64,000 bases of DNA from Gammaproteobacteria bacterium. GTDB lineage: Bacteria > Pseudomonadota > Gammaproteobacteria > Steroidobacterales > Steroidobacteraceae. This document shows, in pieces, positions 1 through 8,180 of this stretch. A program made the position numbers and the translations under genes. Where the stretch lies: positions 62,001 through 126,000 of the forward strand of contig JANXYK010000001.1 in the NCBI GenBank assembly GCA_025350055.1. Reading direction: 5' to 3'. Below the pieces are notes generated by a model that saw nothing but the letters and a program-made list of their open reading frames with translations, did no database searches and was not told the DNA's origin. Position 1 is the stretch's first letter; every line of letters starts with the position of its first letter.

Positions 1-312
1 GACGCCGCGGCGCTCGCCGAGGCACTGGCCGCGGCAGTGCGCGAACGTGAGGATCCGGGTGCCACGCGCGTGCTGCGCGGTTACGAGCAGGCGCGCCTCG
101 CGCACAATGCGCTGATGAGCGTGGCAATGAGCGCCTTCAATGCAGTGTTCTCGCGCGAGTCGGGGGCAGCGGGCTGGTTCGCCGCAAGGCTGCTGGGTCT
201 CGCGGGTGCGCGGGCTGTGACACGGCGCTGGTTCGCGCGTCGTGCGCTGGGGCTCAGTGGTGAACGACCGGCACTGGCGCGCGCGGCGCAACTGCCCAGG
301 AGTGCTGCCTGA
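1..312 (+). CDS. UbiH/UbiF/VisC-family FAD hydroxylase, C-terminal end (partial)
   Basis: The last 103 codons of a protein whose start lies before the window. The tail carries the closing signature of ubiquinone-ring hydroxylases of the UbiH/UbiF/UbiI/COQ6 family: LRGYEQARLAHN, then MSAFNAVFS, then RRALGLSGERPALAR. Family members are FAD and NAD(P)H dependent and add oxygen to the polyprenyl-phenol ring during ubiquinone synthesis at the inner membrane. The FAD-binding and substrate motifs are outside the window, so the ring position cannot be assigned. The stop codon shares one base with the next start, which suggests co-transcription with the small membrane protein. Confidence 0.85.
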   Translation, partial: DAAALAEALAAAVREREDPGATRVLRGYEQARLAHNALMSVAMSAFNAVFSRESGAAGWFAARLLGLAGARAVTRRWFARRALGLSGERPALARAAQLPRSAA

Positions 313-512
313 TGAAACTGCTGCTGTGGCTGATCCTGCTGGTGTTGTGCTGGCCGCTGGCCTTGCTCGCACTGATAATCTGGCCGATAGTCTGGCTGAT
401 TTCGCTGCCGCTGCGGGCGGTGGGTATCGCGCTTGAGGGCGTTTTCGCGCTGCTGCGTGCGATCATCATGCTGCCCGCGCGAGTGCTGGGCGGTGGCGGC
501 GCGGCGCGCTGA
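312..512 (+). CDS. Small two-helix membrane protein, unknown function
   Basis: A 66-residue, almost wholly hydrophobic protein predicted to form two transmembrane helices (about residues 3-27 and 30-57) with a short Gly/Arg tail. Its ATG overlaps the stop of the upstream ubiquinone hydroxylase by one base, so translational coupling is likely. I do not recognise a family. An accessory role beside the membrane-bound quinone hydroxylase is possible but only inferred from position. Confidence 0.6.
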   Translation: MKLLLWLILLVLCWPLALLALIIWPIVWLISLPLRAVGIALEGVFALLRAIIMLPARVLGGGGAAR

Positions 513-551
513 AGGGCGCGCGCGCCGCAACTACAATCAAGAGGTACAACC

Positions 552-1148
552 ATGTTACGCATCGATCGACTGCTGGTTTGCTCCTGGGTACTGCTGCTGG
601 CGGCTGTGGCCGTGCCGCTGCCCGCTTTGGCCTCAGGCAGCAGCGCGGCACCCGGCGGCTCGCAGCCCGCCTACAGCGACGATGAGGTCGTCAAGGCGGC
701 CAACGATTTCTTCAAGAACGGCGCCGCTGATCTCGGCAAGGTGTTGGGCAAGGTACTGAAGGAAAAAGGCCAGCCGGTAGCCATCATCCGTGGCGAAGAA
801 GCCGGCGGCGCGATCGGCGTAGGGCTGCGCTATGGTCATGGCGATCTGATCTACAAGGGCGGCGCGGGTCGCAAGATCTACTGGCAGGGTCCGTCCATCG
901 GCTTCGATGTTGGTGGCAATGCAGTCAAGGTGTTTGCGCTGGTGTATGACCTGCCGACCGCCGAGCGGCTGTTCCGGCGCTTCCCCGGCATAGAGGGCAG
1001 CCTCTACTTCGTCGGCGGTTTCGGTGTGAACTACGTGCAGGGCGACAAGACCGTGATTGCACCGGTGCGCTTTGGCGTTGGCTGGCGCCAGGGCATCGCC
1101 ATCAGCTACATGCATTTCTCGCCGACCAAGCGCATCAATCCGTTCTAA
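552..1148 (+). CDS. eipA: EipA-family (DUF1134) periplasmic envelope protein
   Basis: A 198-residue protein with a clear signal peptide (cleavage expected after the PALA segment near residue 27). The mature part matches the DUF1134/EipA family: a short helical region (EVVKAANDFF), then a Gly-rich beta-barrel-like body with GEEAGGAIGVGLRYGHG, KIYWQGPSIGFDVGGN and a C-terminal GVNYVQGD. EipA is known from Brucella as a periplasmic protein needed for envelope integrity; its biochemical activity is not established. It lies 15 bp ahead of the peptide transporter. Family assignment is confident; a role in this organism is inferred. Confidence 0.85.
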   Translation: MLRIDRLLVCSWVLLLAAVAVPLPALASGSSAAPGGSQPAYSDDEVVKAANDFFKNGAADLGKVLGKVLKEKGQPVAIIRGEEAGGAIGVGLRYGHGDLIYKGGAGRKIYWQGPSIGFDVGGNAVKVFALVYDLPTAERLFRRFPGIEGSLYFVGGFGVNYVQGDKTVIAPVRFGVGWRQGIAISYMHFSPTKRINPF

Positions 1149-1163
1149 ACAGCAGGAGTCCGC

Positions 1164-2765
1164 ATGGATAGCAAAGCCGCCGGCGCCGCGGTAGCGGGGC
1201 CACGCGACAACCGGATGCCGTCAGGCATTCCGTTCATCGTTGCCAACGAGTTCGCCGAGCGCTTCTGCTTCTATGGCATCAACGCGATCCTGTCGCTGTA
1301 CATGGTGCAGTTCCTGCACTACGGCGATGCCAAGGCGACCAGCTGGCAAAGCCTGTTCAAGTTCGGCGCCTATTTCTTCCCGCTGGTGGGCGCGATCGTC
1401 TCGGATGTCTTCTGGGGAAAATTCCGCACCATCATCAGCTTCTCGCTGGCCTATGTGCTGGGCTGTTCGATCTTGGCGCTGGGCCCGCCGAGCCCGACCA
1501 CGCTGGCCCTGGGCCTGGGGTTCATGGCCTTCGGCACCGGCGGCATCAAGCCCTGCGTGTCGACTAATGTGGGCGATCAGTTCACCAGCCGCAACCAGCA
1601 CCTGATCGAACGTGCGTTCAGCTATTTCTATTTCTCGATCAATGCGGGCTCGTCGATCTCGATCTGGTATTGCCCGGTGCTGCTCAACAAGTATGGTCCG
1701 AAGGCGGCGTTTGGGATGCCGGCGGCGATGATGGCGGTGGCGACGATCGTGTTCTGGCTGGGGCGTAAGCGCTTCACGGTGGTGCCGCCGGCAGGCAAGG
1801 AGTGGCTGCGCGAGATCGTCTCGCCGGAGGGCCGCCACCTGATGCTGCGGTTGCTGAGCCTGCTGATCTTCATCGCCGGCTTCTGGGCGCTGTGGGAGCA
1901 GAGCAATGGGCAGACCTGGACCTTGCAGGCGACCTCCGACCTGATGGACAAGACCCTGTGGCCTGGCTTCCAGATCCTGCCCGCACAGATCCAGGTGGTG
2001 AACGGGCCGATGATCCTGCTGATGATCCCGCTGTTCAGCTTTGTCGTGTACCCGGTTGCCGGCCGCTTGGTCACTGTCACGCCACTGCGCAAGATGTGCG
2101 CCGGCATGTTCCTCTCGGCGTTGTCATTCCTGGTCATCGCCGGCATCGAGAACAAGATCCAGCACGGCATCAGTGTTTCGGTGTGGTGGCAGATCTTCGC
2201 CTATGTGGTGCTCTCGGCCTCCGAGGTGCTGCTGTCGATCACCGCGCTCGAGTTCTTCTACAAGCAGGCGCCGCTGCGCATGAAAAGCTTCGTGATGGCG
2301 CTGTATCTGTGCGCCATCGCGGTGGGCGACCTGACCACCGCGGTCGTGAACAAGGCCATGGTCAGGGAACTGCCCGGCAGCCAGGCAGTGGCAGGCAGTG
2401 AAACCTGGGTGAGCCTGCCGCCGTCGCTCAGTCTCGTCACCGGCCAGAAGATCGATTTCGAGAATACCGGCCTGACAGTGCAGGAAGCGGACGGCAAGAC
2501 GGCGCCGCTCGCCGGTACTTTCCTGGTGGCCGGGATCCAGGGCAGTCGCGTGCGGCTGATGGATAACGACCATCGCCGCCCGGTAGTGACCACAGGCACG
2601 TGGAACAGCCAGACCGCGGTGGTTTCCACCTACCGCCTGGTCGGTCCCGAGTACTTCAACTTCTTTGCCTACATGATGGCGGCGATGGGAGTGATCTTCA
2701 TCGGTGTCGCCGTGCTGTATCGCGAACGTACCTACGTGCGGGTGGCCGAAGCGCCAGCCGTGTAG
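1164..2765 (+). CDS. POT/PTR-family proton-coupled oligopeptide transporter
   Basis: A 533-residue major-facilitator protein of the proton-dependent oligopeptide transporter family. The N-terminal E-x-x-E-R-F motif (NEFAERFCFYG, residues about 28-38) and the PTR2 signature SYFYFSINAG (about residues 152-161) are present. AGGAG lies 7 bp before the ATG. After a helix near residues 370-398 there is an extra loop of about 95 residues (roughly 398-493), rich in beta-forming segments such as GTFLVAGIQGSRVRL, before the last helix FFAYMMAAMGVIFIG. With an inside N-terminus this loop would be periplasmic. Substrate is probably di- or tripeptides, by family. Confidence 0.9.
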   Translation: MDSKAAGAAVAGPRDNRMPSGIPFIVANEFAERFCFYGINAILSLYMVQFLHYGDAKATSWQSLFKFGAYFFPLVGAIVSDVFWGKFRTIISFSLAYVLGCSILALGPPSPTTLALGLGFMAFGTGGIKPCVSTNVGDQFTSRNQHLIERAFSYFYFSINAGSSISIWYCPVLLNKYGPKAAFGMPAAMMAVATIVFWLGRKRFTVVPPAGKEWLREIVSPEGRHLMLRLLSLLIFIAGFWALWEQSNGQTWTLQATSDLMDKTLWPGFQILPAQIQVVNGPMILLMIPLFSFVVYPVAGRLVTVTPLRKMCAGMFLSALSFLVIAGIENKIQHGISVSVWWQIFAYVVLSASEVLLSITALEFFYKQAPLRMKSFVMALYLCAIAVGDLTTAVVNKAMVRELPGSQAVAGSETWVSLPPSLSLVTGQKIDFENTGLTVQEADGKTAPLAGTFLVAGIQGSRVRLMDNDHRRPVVTTGTWNSQTAVVSTYRLVGPEYFNFFAYMMAAMGVIFIGVAVLYRERTYVRVAEAPAV

Positions 2766-2776
2766 TTCGCCGCATC

Positions 2777-3208
2777 GTGGCTGTCAGCGCGCAGTTCAAC
2801 GCTTTCGTGCTCGAGCTGCTGGGCGAGGTCACGCCGGTGGTGGCGCGGCGCATGTTCGGTGGCGTGGGCTACTACGCCGACGGCCAGTTCTTTGCGCTCG
2901 CCGATGATGACGAGCTGTACTTCCGGGTCGATGAGCGCACGCGTGCCGACTTTGAGCGCGAGGGCATGAAGGCCTTCAGCCCGATGGGCCCGGACAGCAA
3001 GTCGATGAGTTATTTTGCCGTGCCGCCACGGTTGTACGACGAGCTTGAGGAGTGGGCGCTGTGGACGCGCCGCGCGATCAGTGTCGCTCGGGCGGCGCCA
3101 CCGAAGGCGCTGCGGAAGTCTCAGCCGAAGTCTCCGCAGTCGCCGCGCAAGAGCGCACCAGCGCCAGCCCGCGCCGCGGCGCGGCGGAACCCACGGCGCG
3201 CACGCTAG
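2777..3208 (+). CDS. TfoX N-terminal-domain protein
   Basis: A 143-residue protein reading from a GTG 11 bp after the transporter stop. Residues about 5-95 match the TfoX N-terminal domain: FVLELLGEV, ARRMFGGVGYYADGQFFAL, ELYFRVDERTRADFE, and SMSYFAVPPRLYDE. The tail from about residue 105 is Lys/Pro/Arg/Ala-rich and low in complexity. Stand-alone TfoX-N proteins are common and unlike TfoX/Sxy have not generally been tied to competence. The tail could bind nucleic acid (inference). The 3' part overlaps an opposed MazG-like fragment. The GTG is chosen because the domain begins right after it. Confidence 0.8.
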   Translation: MAVSAQFNAFVLELLGEVTPVVARRMFGGVGYYADGQFFALADDDELYFRVDERTRADFEREGMKAFSPMGPDSKSMSYFAVPPRLYDELEEWALWTRRAISVARAAPPKALRKSQPKSPQSPRKSAPAPARAAARRNPRRAR

Positions 3209-3404
3209 TCACCGCACGCTGCAGTTGCGCTTCGCCGGCACTCACCAGATCGATGCCCAGACGGTCGGCCTGCTGCATCAGGCACAGGATCAGATCGCCC
3301 AGCTCCAGCGCGGCCGCGTCCGGGCGCCATTGCTGCCGTTCGGCGGTGAAACGGCGCAGCATCGCCTTCACCTCGTCCACGGCGATGGTGGGGGCATTGT
3401 TCAC
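3078..3404 (-). pseudogene. MazG-like NTP pyrophosphohydrolase remnant, internally deleted
   Basis: Reading leftward from a GTG, the frame holds two recognisable pieces of a MazG-like (dCTP-pyrophosphatase type) protein: LRRFTAERQQW, equivalent to the family's N-terminal helix, and ALELGDLILCLMQQADRLGID, the C-terminal helix. The roughly 40 residues that normally lie between, with the Glu-rich metal-binding helix, are absent. The frame then runs on into the opposed TfoX gene as low-complexity sequence. The sequence shows the two pieces directly; loss of activity is inferred from the missing metal ligands. It could also be a short functional divergent form, but that seems less likely. Confidence 0.45.
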
Positions 3405-3620
3405 AGGCAGTTCCTGAAATCCGTGCTGGTCACAGGCGGGCACGTCCTTGTTGCTGGCCCGCGTGCTGCGGGGTCGACCCTGGTCCCTCTGGGCCGCAGC
3501 ATTTAGCCTCAAGGACTGTTGCCTTGCAGCGCCACTTGCACAGAATGCGAACTGCGTCGCATGCTTCCCATTCGTGGCACCGACAGCGACGCCGATACCG
3601 GCTGTATGGGAACACCAGGC

Positions 3621-4019
3621 ATGACTGCTGACAGCAACGAGCTCATCGAACGCCTCGGACGGCGCAGCATGCGATTGCTGGTGCTGGGCTCGGGCATGTT
3701 CTTCATGGTGCTGGTGACCGGATGGACCATGGTGCGCATCATGATCCTGTGGCGCAGCGACCTCGGCGTGCGTGCCACGCTGCTGGGCCTGGCCCTGTTG
3801 CTGGTATTCGGCGTGTGGTTGCGCGTGATGAGCCTGAACTGGCAGGCGCTCGGTGATGAGCAAGCGCATGCAATCGAAGAGTCACCGGTGACGCCACCTG
3901 ATCCGGACGAAGGCACTGGCATCTGGGGCGTGGGCGGGCCAGCGATGCGCGAACCTGGCAGCACCGGCACCTGGCCGCGGCGCGTGATCGACCGGCGCTA
4001 CGACAACAACGAAGATTAG
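3621..4019 (+). CDS. Two-helix inner-membrane protein, unknown function
   Basis: A 132-residue protein from ATG 3621 (a longer frame opens at 3519 but the extra residues look non-coding). Two predicted transmembrane helices lie at about residues 17-40 and 50-70. A soluble Pro/Gly/Glu-rich tail follows, ending in RRVIDRRYDNNED. I do not recognise a family. The stop overlaps the stop of the opposed downstream gene by two bases, so the pair converge with no spacer. Confidence 0.6.
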   Translation: MTADSNELIERLGRRSMRLLVLGSGMFFMVLVTGWTMVRIMILWRSDLGVRATLLGLALLLVFGVWLRVMSLNWQALGDEQAHAIEESPVTPPDPDEGTGIWGVGGPAMREPGSTGTWPRRVIDRRYDNNED

Positions 4020-4447
4020 TACGCGGCGTCGATGCGCTTGGCGAGGAAGGGGCCCAGGTCGAAGTTCATGCCACGCTCGCTGGCTTCCTGCCCCAGGTAT
4101 TCCGACACGATCATGTACTTGACGATGTCGCGAAAGGTGGGACCCCGATCGCTCATCCAGTCCTCGAGACTGGCATGGGTGCGCCACACGATCGCGCGCG
4201 CGCCGGCGGAATCGAGGTTGATGCGGCGGGCGATCACCGCCTCGTAGAGATCATCGCCTGCGAGCGCCGGATTCTGCCTGCGGATGGCGTGATAGGCCGC
4301 CAGCGATTCGGAGCACACGCGGCCGGCGAACACTCGTTCCTCGACACGCTTGAGTTTGTCGGCGAGCAGTGCGCGCAGGCGCTGCGTCGGCGATGCAACT
4401 TTGTCGGCACTATCCACAGCGGCTCCCGCAATCCATGACTGGATCAT
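4016..4447 (-). CDS. Conserved-looking soluble protein, unknown function
   Basis: A 143-residue, mostly helical, charged protein. The start ATG at 4447 is chosen over an upstream one at 4573 because the extra N-terminus is Arg/Ala-rich and looks non-coding. Composition and the run of amphipathic segments (RLRALLADKLKRVEERVFAG, AIVWRTHASLEDWMSDRG, DIVKYMIVSEYLG) suggest a real folded protein. No family is recognised, and no signal peptide or membrane segment is seen. It converges tail-to-tail with the membrane protein at 3621-4019. Confidence 0.6.
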   Translation of the reverse strand: MIQSWIAGAAVDSADKVASPTQRLRALLADKLKRVEERVFAGRVCSESLAAYHAIRRQNPALAGDDLYEAVIARRINLDSAGARAIVWRTHASLEDWMSDRGPTFRDIVKYMIVSEYLGQEASERGMNFDLGPFLAKRIDAAY

Positions 4448-4802
4448 AGCAACTGCGCGGCAGCTGGCGACAGCGAGGCACTGCGCGCCGCGAGGGAAAA
4501 TCGCACGCCTGCGAGCAGCCTCCCGCAACGAAGCAATATGCGGCGCGAGCATTGAACCACCCACGCGCGGCATGGGTACCTACGGCCACCCCAACTCCTG
4601 GTGAGCGTGTTGCACGGGCTGTCGCGCGCAACGTCGTTCCAGTCCAAATAGCTGAAATTCCAGGGCTTCGGGCGGCTTGCCATAACGCCGCGGTCGAGCG
4701 CTCCCGGCAGCCGGAATTGCCTTGTTTTTGAGAGCCGTGTCTCAGCACTGGGTCAAATCGGGGCAGCGCCGCCCGCGCCCGGCGCCCATAGTAGATTCCA
4801 TC
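4448..4802. other. Intergenic region between divergent genes
   Basis: About 355 bp separate two divergent unknown genes. Several short frames cross it, the best being a leftward one at 4444-4683, but their translations lack any family signal and are Arg/Ser-rich. I see no tRNA, strong terminator or repeat. It presumably carries the promoters of both flanking genes; no convincing -35/-10 pair stands out. Confidence 0.4.
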
Positions 4803-5228
4803 ATGGCTGCAGTTCGCGCCCCGCGATTCTCCAGCGCCGCAATGCTGGCGGCCTTGTTCCTGTGCGCAGGCTCCGCCGGTGCAGCCGAGCGGCTCGGCCC
4901 GATGGGCCCACCCAGCGAGCAATTCATGGTCTATGTCTCGCGTTCGATCGGTGGGGCGGGGCGTCCGACGCACACCTACGGATTGAAATACGAGCACACC
5001 TCTTCGGCGGCGGTCGACAACAGCTCGCGCTTCGCGGCGCCCTTGCGTCATCGCACGCTCATCGACCTGCAGTTCTCTTACCGCAAGAGTGCGCGCCTGC
5101 AACTGGGTTCGCGCACCACCTGGGACATGGGCCTGCGCCATCTCGGGCCGACCTCCGAACTGGTTGACTCGCCGTGGCGACCCGGCGCCATGACCTCGAT
5201 CATCAAGCCCGAGCTGCAGCTGCCCTGA
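4803..5228 (+). CDS. Small exported protein, unknown function
   Basis: A 141-residue protein from ATG 4803, chosen because it places a standard signal peptide at the N-terminus (hydrophobic stretch AAMLAALFLCAGSAGAA, cleavage about residue 26). The mature part is beta-leaning, with alternating polar/aromatic segments (EQFMVYVSRSI, HTYGLKYEHTS, LIDLQFSYRKSARLQLGS), compatible with a periplasmic or outer-membrane-associated protein. No family is recognised. Upstream in-frame codons from 4722 read Arg/Pro-rich and are unlikely to be translated. Confidence 0.6.
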   Translation: MAAVRAPRFSSAAMLAALFLCAGSAGAAERLGPMGPPSEQFMVYVSRSIGGAGRPTHTYGLKYEHTSSAAVDNSSRFAAPLRHRTLIDLQFSYRKSARLQLGSRTTWDMGLRHLGPTSELVDSPWRPGAMTSIIKPELQLP

Positions 5229-5295
5229 TCCGCCCCCGCGTGTAGACTGCGCCCCTGGCTGCAACCCCTGTTGCAGATCTGGAGCCCGCATCCTG

Positions 5296-5592
5296 ATGGA
5301 GCCATCCGCCGAGCCGCCCTACGTCGATCGGCCCGAAGTTGCCGAGACCTATGCCGATCAGGTGCGCCTGATCCATTTCGATGGCCAGACCGTGCGCATC
5401 GAGTTTACCGTCACGCGCCCGACGCTCGCTGGCCCCAACCACGCCGCGATCGAGGTGCACCCCTCAGCACGCCTGGTGCTGACGCCACTTGCCGCCGTGA
5501 CGCTGCAGGAACAGCTCACGCGCCTGATCGCGGCACTCGAGGATGGCGGTGTCATCAAGCGCGTCACGCCTGTGTCCGTGACCCGGCAATAG
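5296..5592 (+). CDS. Small DUF3467-like protein
   Basis: A 98-residue soluble protein. Its plan resembles the DUF3467 family: an opening ETYADQVRLIHFDGQTVRIEF (strand-like), a central loop, then the segment PSARLVLTPLAA followed by a C-terminal helix LQEQLTRLIAALEDGG. Family function is not known. It precedes the AI-2E-family permease by 19 bp and may share a transcript. The family call is from pattern recognition and is moderate. Confidence 0.55.
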   Translation: MEPSAEPPYVDRPEVAETYADQVRLIHFDGQTVRIEFTVTRPTLAGPNHAAIEVHPSARLVLTPLAAVTLQEQLTRLIAALEDGGVIKRVTPVSVTRQ

Positions 5593-5611
5593 TCGGCAGG
5601 GCACCCAAGTC

Positions 5612-6655
5612 ATGGAACGTCGCAACGAACTGATCAGCGCCACGCTGTTGCTGGCCACGGTGGCCGCACTGTTGCTCGGCACTTTTGCGGTGCTGCGCCC
5701 GTTCCTGCCCGCCATTGTCTGGGCGGCGATCGTCGTGGTCGCGACCTGGCCGATCCTGCTGCGTGTGCAGGCCGTCTTCGGTGGGCGCCGCAAGCTGGCG
5801 GTGGCGGCCATGAGCAGCGGCCTGTTCGTGGTGGTGCTCGCGCCCGTCACGCTACTGCTGGGCACACTCGTGAACCGTTTCCCGGAACTGCGCGAACTGG
5901 GCACGCGCATCCTGGCCGGGCCCTGGCCTGGGCCACCGGCCTGGTTGTCGCGCCTGCCCCTTGGCGCCACGCTCGGTGAACACTGGCGGCGCCTGGCCTC
6001 GCAGAGCAGCAGCGAGTGGACCGAGTTCGTGAAGCCCTACATCGGCAAGGTGGCGCTGTGGTTCAGCCAGCACATCGGCACGCTGGGTGGTCTCACGCTC
6101 GAGTTCCTGCTGACACTAGTGCTGGTGGTGGTGTTCTACCTGCACGGCGAAGCGCTGGCGCGGCTGGTGAAGCGCGTGGCGCGGCGCATGGGCGGCGCGC
6201 GCGGTGAGGAGAGCGTGCAGCTCGCGGTGCAGGCCGCGCGCGCGGTCGCCGCTGGCGTCGTGCTCACGGCGCTGGGTCAGTCGGTGCTGAGCGGTTTCGG
6301 TTTGTGGGTGGTGGGCGCACCGGCGGTCGGCATCCTCACCTCGCTGATGTTCATGCTGTGTGTGATGCAGATCGGTCCGCTGCCGGTGCTGATCCCCGCG
6401 ATCCTGTGGTTGTGCATCGATGGCAGGATCGGCTGGGGCGTGGCTCTCGCGATCTGGGCCGTGGGCATGTCGGTGGGCGACAGCCTGCTGCGACCGTGGT
6501 TGATACAACGCGGCGCGCGCTTGCCGTTCATCCTGATCCTGGGCGGCGTGATCGGCGGCTTGCTGGCTTTCGGCGTGGCGGGCATTTTCATCGGGCCGAT
6601 CCTGCTGGCCGTGATCAAACGGCTGCTCGAACGCTGGGTGGCCGAACATGTCTGA
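5612..6655 (+). CDS. AI-2E family transporter (YdiK/PerM-type permease)
   Basis: A 347-residue inner-membrane protein of the AI-2E transporter family (UPF0118). It shows the expected plan: two N-terminal helices (residues about 8-48), a third near 65-85, a large soluble middle section with TLGEHWRRLASQSSSEW, and a C-terminal block of helices including LEFLLTLVLVVVFYLH and the Gly-rich FILILGGVIGGLLAFGVAGIFIGP. Family members export or transport diverse substrates, and only a few are linked to autoinducer-2, so the substrate is unknown. It overlaps the next gene by 8 bp. Confidence 0.85.
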   Translation: MERRNELISATLLLATVAALLLGTFAVLRPFLPAIVWAAIVVVATWPILLRVQAVFGGRRKLAVAAMSSGLFVVVLAPVTLLLGTLVNRFPELRELGTRILAGPWPGPPAWLSRLPLGATLGEHWRRLASQSSSEWTEFVKPYIGKVALWFSQHIGTLGGLTLEFLLTLVLVVVFYLHGEALARLVKRVARRMGGARGEESVQLAVQAARAVAAGVVLTALGQSVLSGFGLWVVGAPAVGILTSLMFMLCVMQIGPLPVLIPAILWLCIDGRIGWGVALAIWAVGMSVGDSLLRPWLIQRGARLPFILILGGVIGGLLAFGVAGIFIGPILLAVIKRLLERWVAEHV

Positions 6656-7040
6656 AGATGCTGACCTCGGCGCCGCGCGCGGCGCGGCCCGCACATTGCT
6701 GTGGTTCGCGGCGGCGCTGCTGGCTGCGGCCTTTGGCTGGTACGCCTGGGTGGATGCGCCCTTGAGCAACCTGGCCTTGCTGTTGTTTTCCGCGGCCACG
6801 GTCTGCGCAGCGGTGACGATCGTTGCTGCGCTGCTGGCGATCGAATCCGGCCTGCCGATGCCTGCAGGCGAGGGCGCGGGGAATGTGGCCGCGGCGCTGG
6901 CGCGCAGCATGCGCCTGCGGCGCATCGCACTGCTGTTCCTGGCCGTGGCCTTGGTGCTGATGCTCACTTCGGCGACGCTGACACTGAGCCTGCAAGGGCA
7001 GGCGAACGATCAGCAGGACGACATGGCCACCAGCGCCTGA
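6648..7040 (+). CDS. Three-helix membrane protein, unknown function
   Basis: A 130-residue protein whose ATG lies 8 bp inside the upstream permease gene, so it is probably translationally coupled. Three predicted transmembrane helices are at about residues 16-34, 41-62 and 88-110. The last 20 residues are polar. No family is recognised. The overlap suggests a partner or accessory of the AI-2E-family permease (inference). Confidence 0.6.
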   Translation: MSEDADLGAARGAARTLLWFAAALLAAAFGWYAWVDAPLSNLALLLFSAATVCAAVTIVAALLAIESGLPMPAGEGAGNVAAALARSMRLRRIALLFLAVALVLMLTSATLTLSLQGQANDQQDDMATSA

Positions 7041-7061
7041 TCCGGCGCCTCAGCTACTGGG

Positions 7062-8111
7062 TCAGCGCGGCGCGATGGCCGCCAGCAGCGCATCGATGTC
7101 TTCGGCGCGCATGTCATATGCCGTCACCAGGCGCACCACCGGCAACGGTTGATCCGGTGGCGCCGGCCATTGATAGAACTCGAAGCCCTGGGCGTGCAGC
7201 GCGCTGATCATCGTCGCGGGCATCACGGCGAACACCTCGTTGGCCTGTACCGGCTGCTGCAGCGCCAGGCCGCGCTCTTGCAGGCCCGCGGCGAGGCGCG
7301 CCGCCAGCGCGTTGGCATTGCGCGCATTGCGCAGCCACAGGTCGTTGTGCAGGCAGGCCACGAGCTGGGCGCTGATGTAGCGCATTTTCGACCACAGGTG
7401 GCCGGCGCGTTTGCGACGCAGTTCGAATTCCCGCGCCAGCTCCGGCTTGAAGAAGATCACCGCCTCGGCGGCCAGTGCGCCATTCTTGGTGCCACCGAAG
7501 CACAGTACATCGATGCCGCTGCGCCAGCTGCCCTCCGCAGGGGTGCAGCCCAGGTGTGCGATCGCATTGGCGAAGCGTGCGCCATCCACGTGCACCTTGA
7601 GCCCCAGTTCGTGCGCGGTCTGCGTTAGCGCCGCCAGCTCCGCGCAGGAATAGACCGTGCCCCACTCAGTGGCCTGCGAAATGCTCAAGCTGGCCGGCAA
7701 CACGTGGTGCACGCCCATCTCGCGCGCGTGCGCAATCGGCCCCGCCAGTTGTGCCGGCCGCAGCTTGCCATCGCTTGAGGGCAGGCCGATCAGCTTGGCG
7801 CCAGCGCTGTAGAACTCTGGCGCACCGCACTCATCGGAATTCACATGCGATTCGGCCTGGCAGTACACGGCGCCGAAGGGCGGCGTGAGCGAGGCCAGCG
7901 CCAGTGCGTTGGCGCTGGTGCCGGTGGCCACCGGAAAGATCGCGAGCTCGCACTCGAACACTTCGGCTGCCAGCTTCTGCAGCTTCCCGGTCCACGGGTC
8001 ATCGCCGTAGGAATGCACGGTGCCGCTGTTGGCCTCGGCGAGCGCCGCCATGATCTCGGGCGCCACCGGCGCGACGTTGTCGCTGGCAAAAGAGCGTCGG
8101 GATTGAGACAT
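7062..8111 (-). CDS. ltaE: Low-specificity L-threonine aldolase
   Basis: A 349-residue fold-type I PLP enzyme that cleaves L-threonine/allo-threonine to glycine and acetaldehyde. Visible family features: FASDNVAPVAPEIM at the N-terminus, the PLP-contact HSYGDDPWTGKL (residues 33-44), the substrate region SHVNSDECGAPEF, the Asp-containing KVHVDGARFANA (about 172-183) and the Schiff-base lysine in CFGGTKNGAL (Lys209). Length is typical. It is transcribed divergently from the HNH protein gene. Glycine made here would feed the glycine-cleavage system encoded 6 kb away, though the genes are not co-transcribed. Confidence 0.92.
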   Translation of the reverse strand: MSQSRRSFASDNVAPVAPEIMAALAEANSGTVHSYGDDPWTGKLQKLAAEVFECELAIFPVATGTSANALALASLTPPFGAVYCQAESHVNSDECGAPEFYSAGAKLIGLPSSDGKLRPAQLAGPIAHAREMGVHHVLPASLSISQATEWGTVYSCAELAALTQTAHELGLKVHVDGARFANAIAHLGCTPAEGSWRSGIDVLCFGGTKNGALAAEAVIFFKPELAREFELRRKRAGHLWSKMRYISAQLVACLHNDLWLRNARNANALAARLAAGLQERGLALQQPVQANEVFAVMPATMISALHAQGFEFYQWPAPPDQPLPVVRLVTAYDMRAEDIDALLAAIAPR

Positions 8112-8159
8112 GCATCCTCCGGGAGTCGCGGCAACTGTTGCGATAATCTAGCCCATACG

Positions 8160-8180
8160 GCCGGCCCCGATCGGGCCGGC
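8160..8180 (+). promoter_or_regulatory. Hairpin abutting the HNH gene start codon
   Basis: An 8-bp perfect stem (8160-8167 with 8173-8180, all G-C pairs) with a 5-base loop ends directly before the ATG at 8181. No Shine-Dalgarno sequence is visible in front of the start. In mRNA this structure would sit in the ribosome-binding region and should limit translation, or the transcript could be leaderless. Regulation is inferred; only the stem and the missing ribosome site are seen. Confidence 0.5.

Noticed and set aside
4444-4683. Minus-strand gene of 79 codons in the 4.4-4.8 kb gap
   Set aside because: The first 20 residues look protein-like but the rest is Arg/Ser-rich, there is no family, and it overlaps the start of the opposed-direction neighbour.
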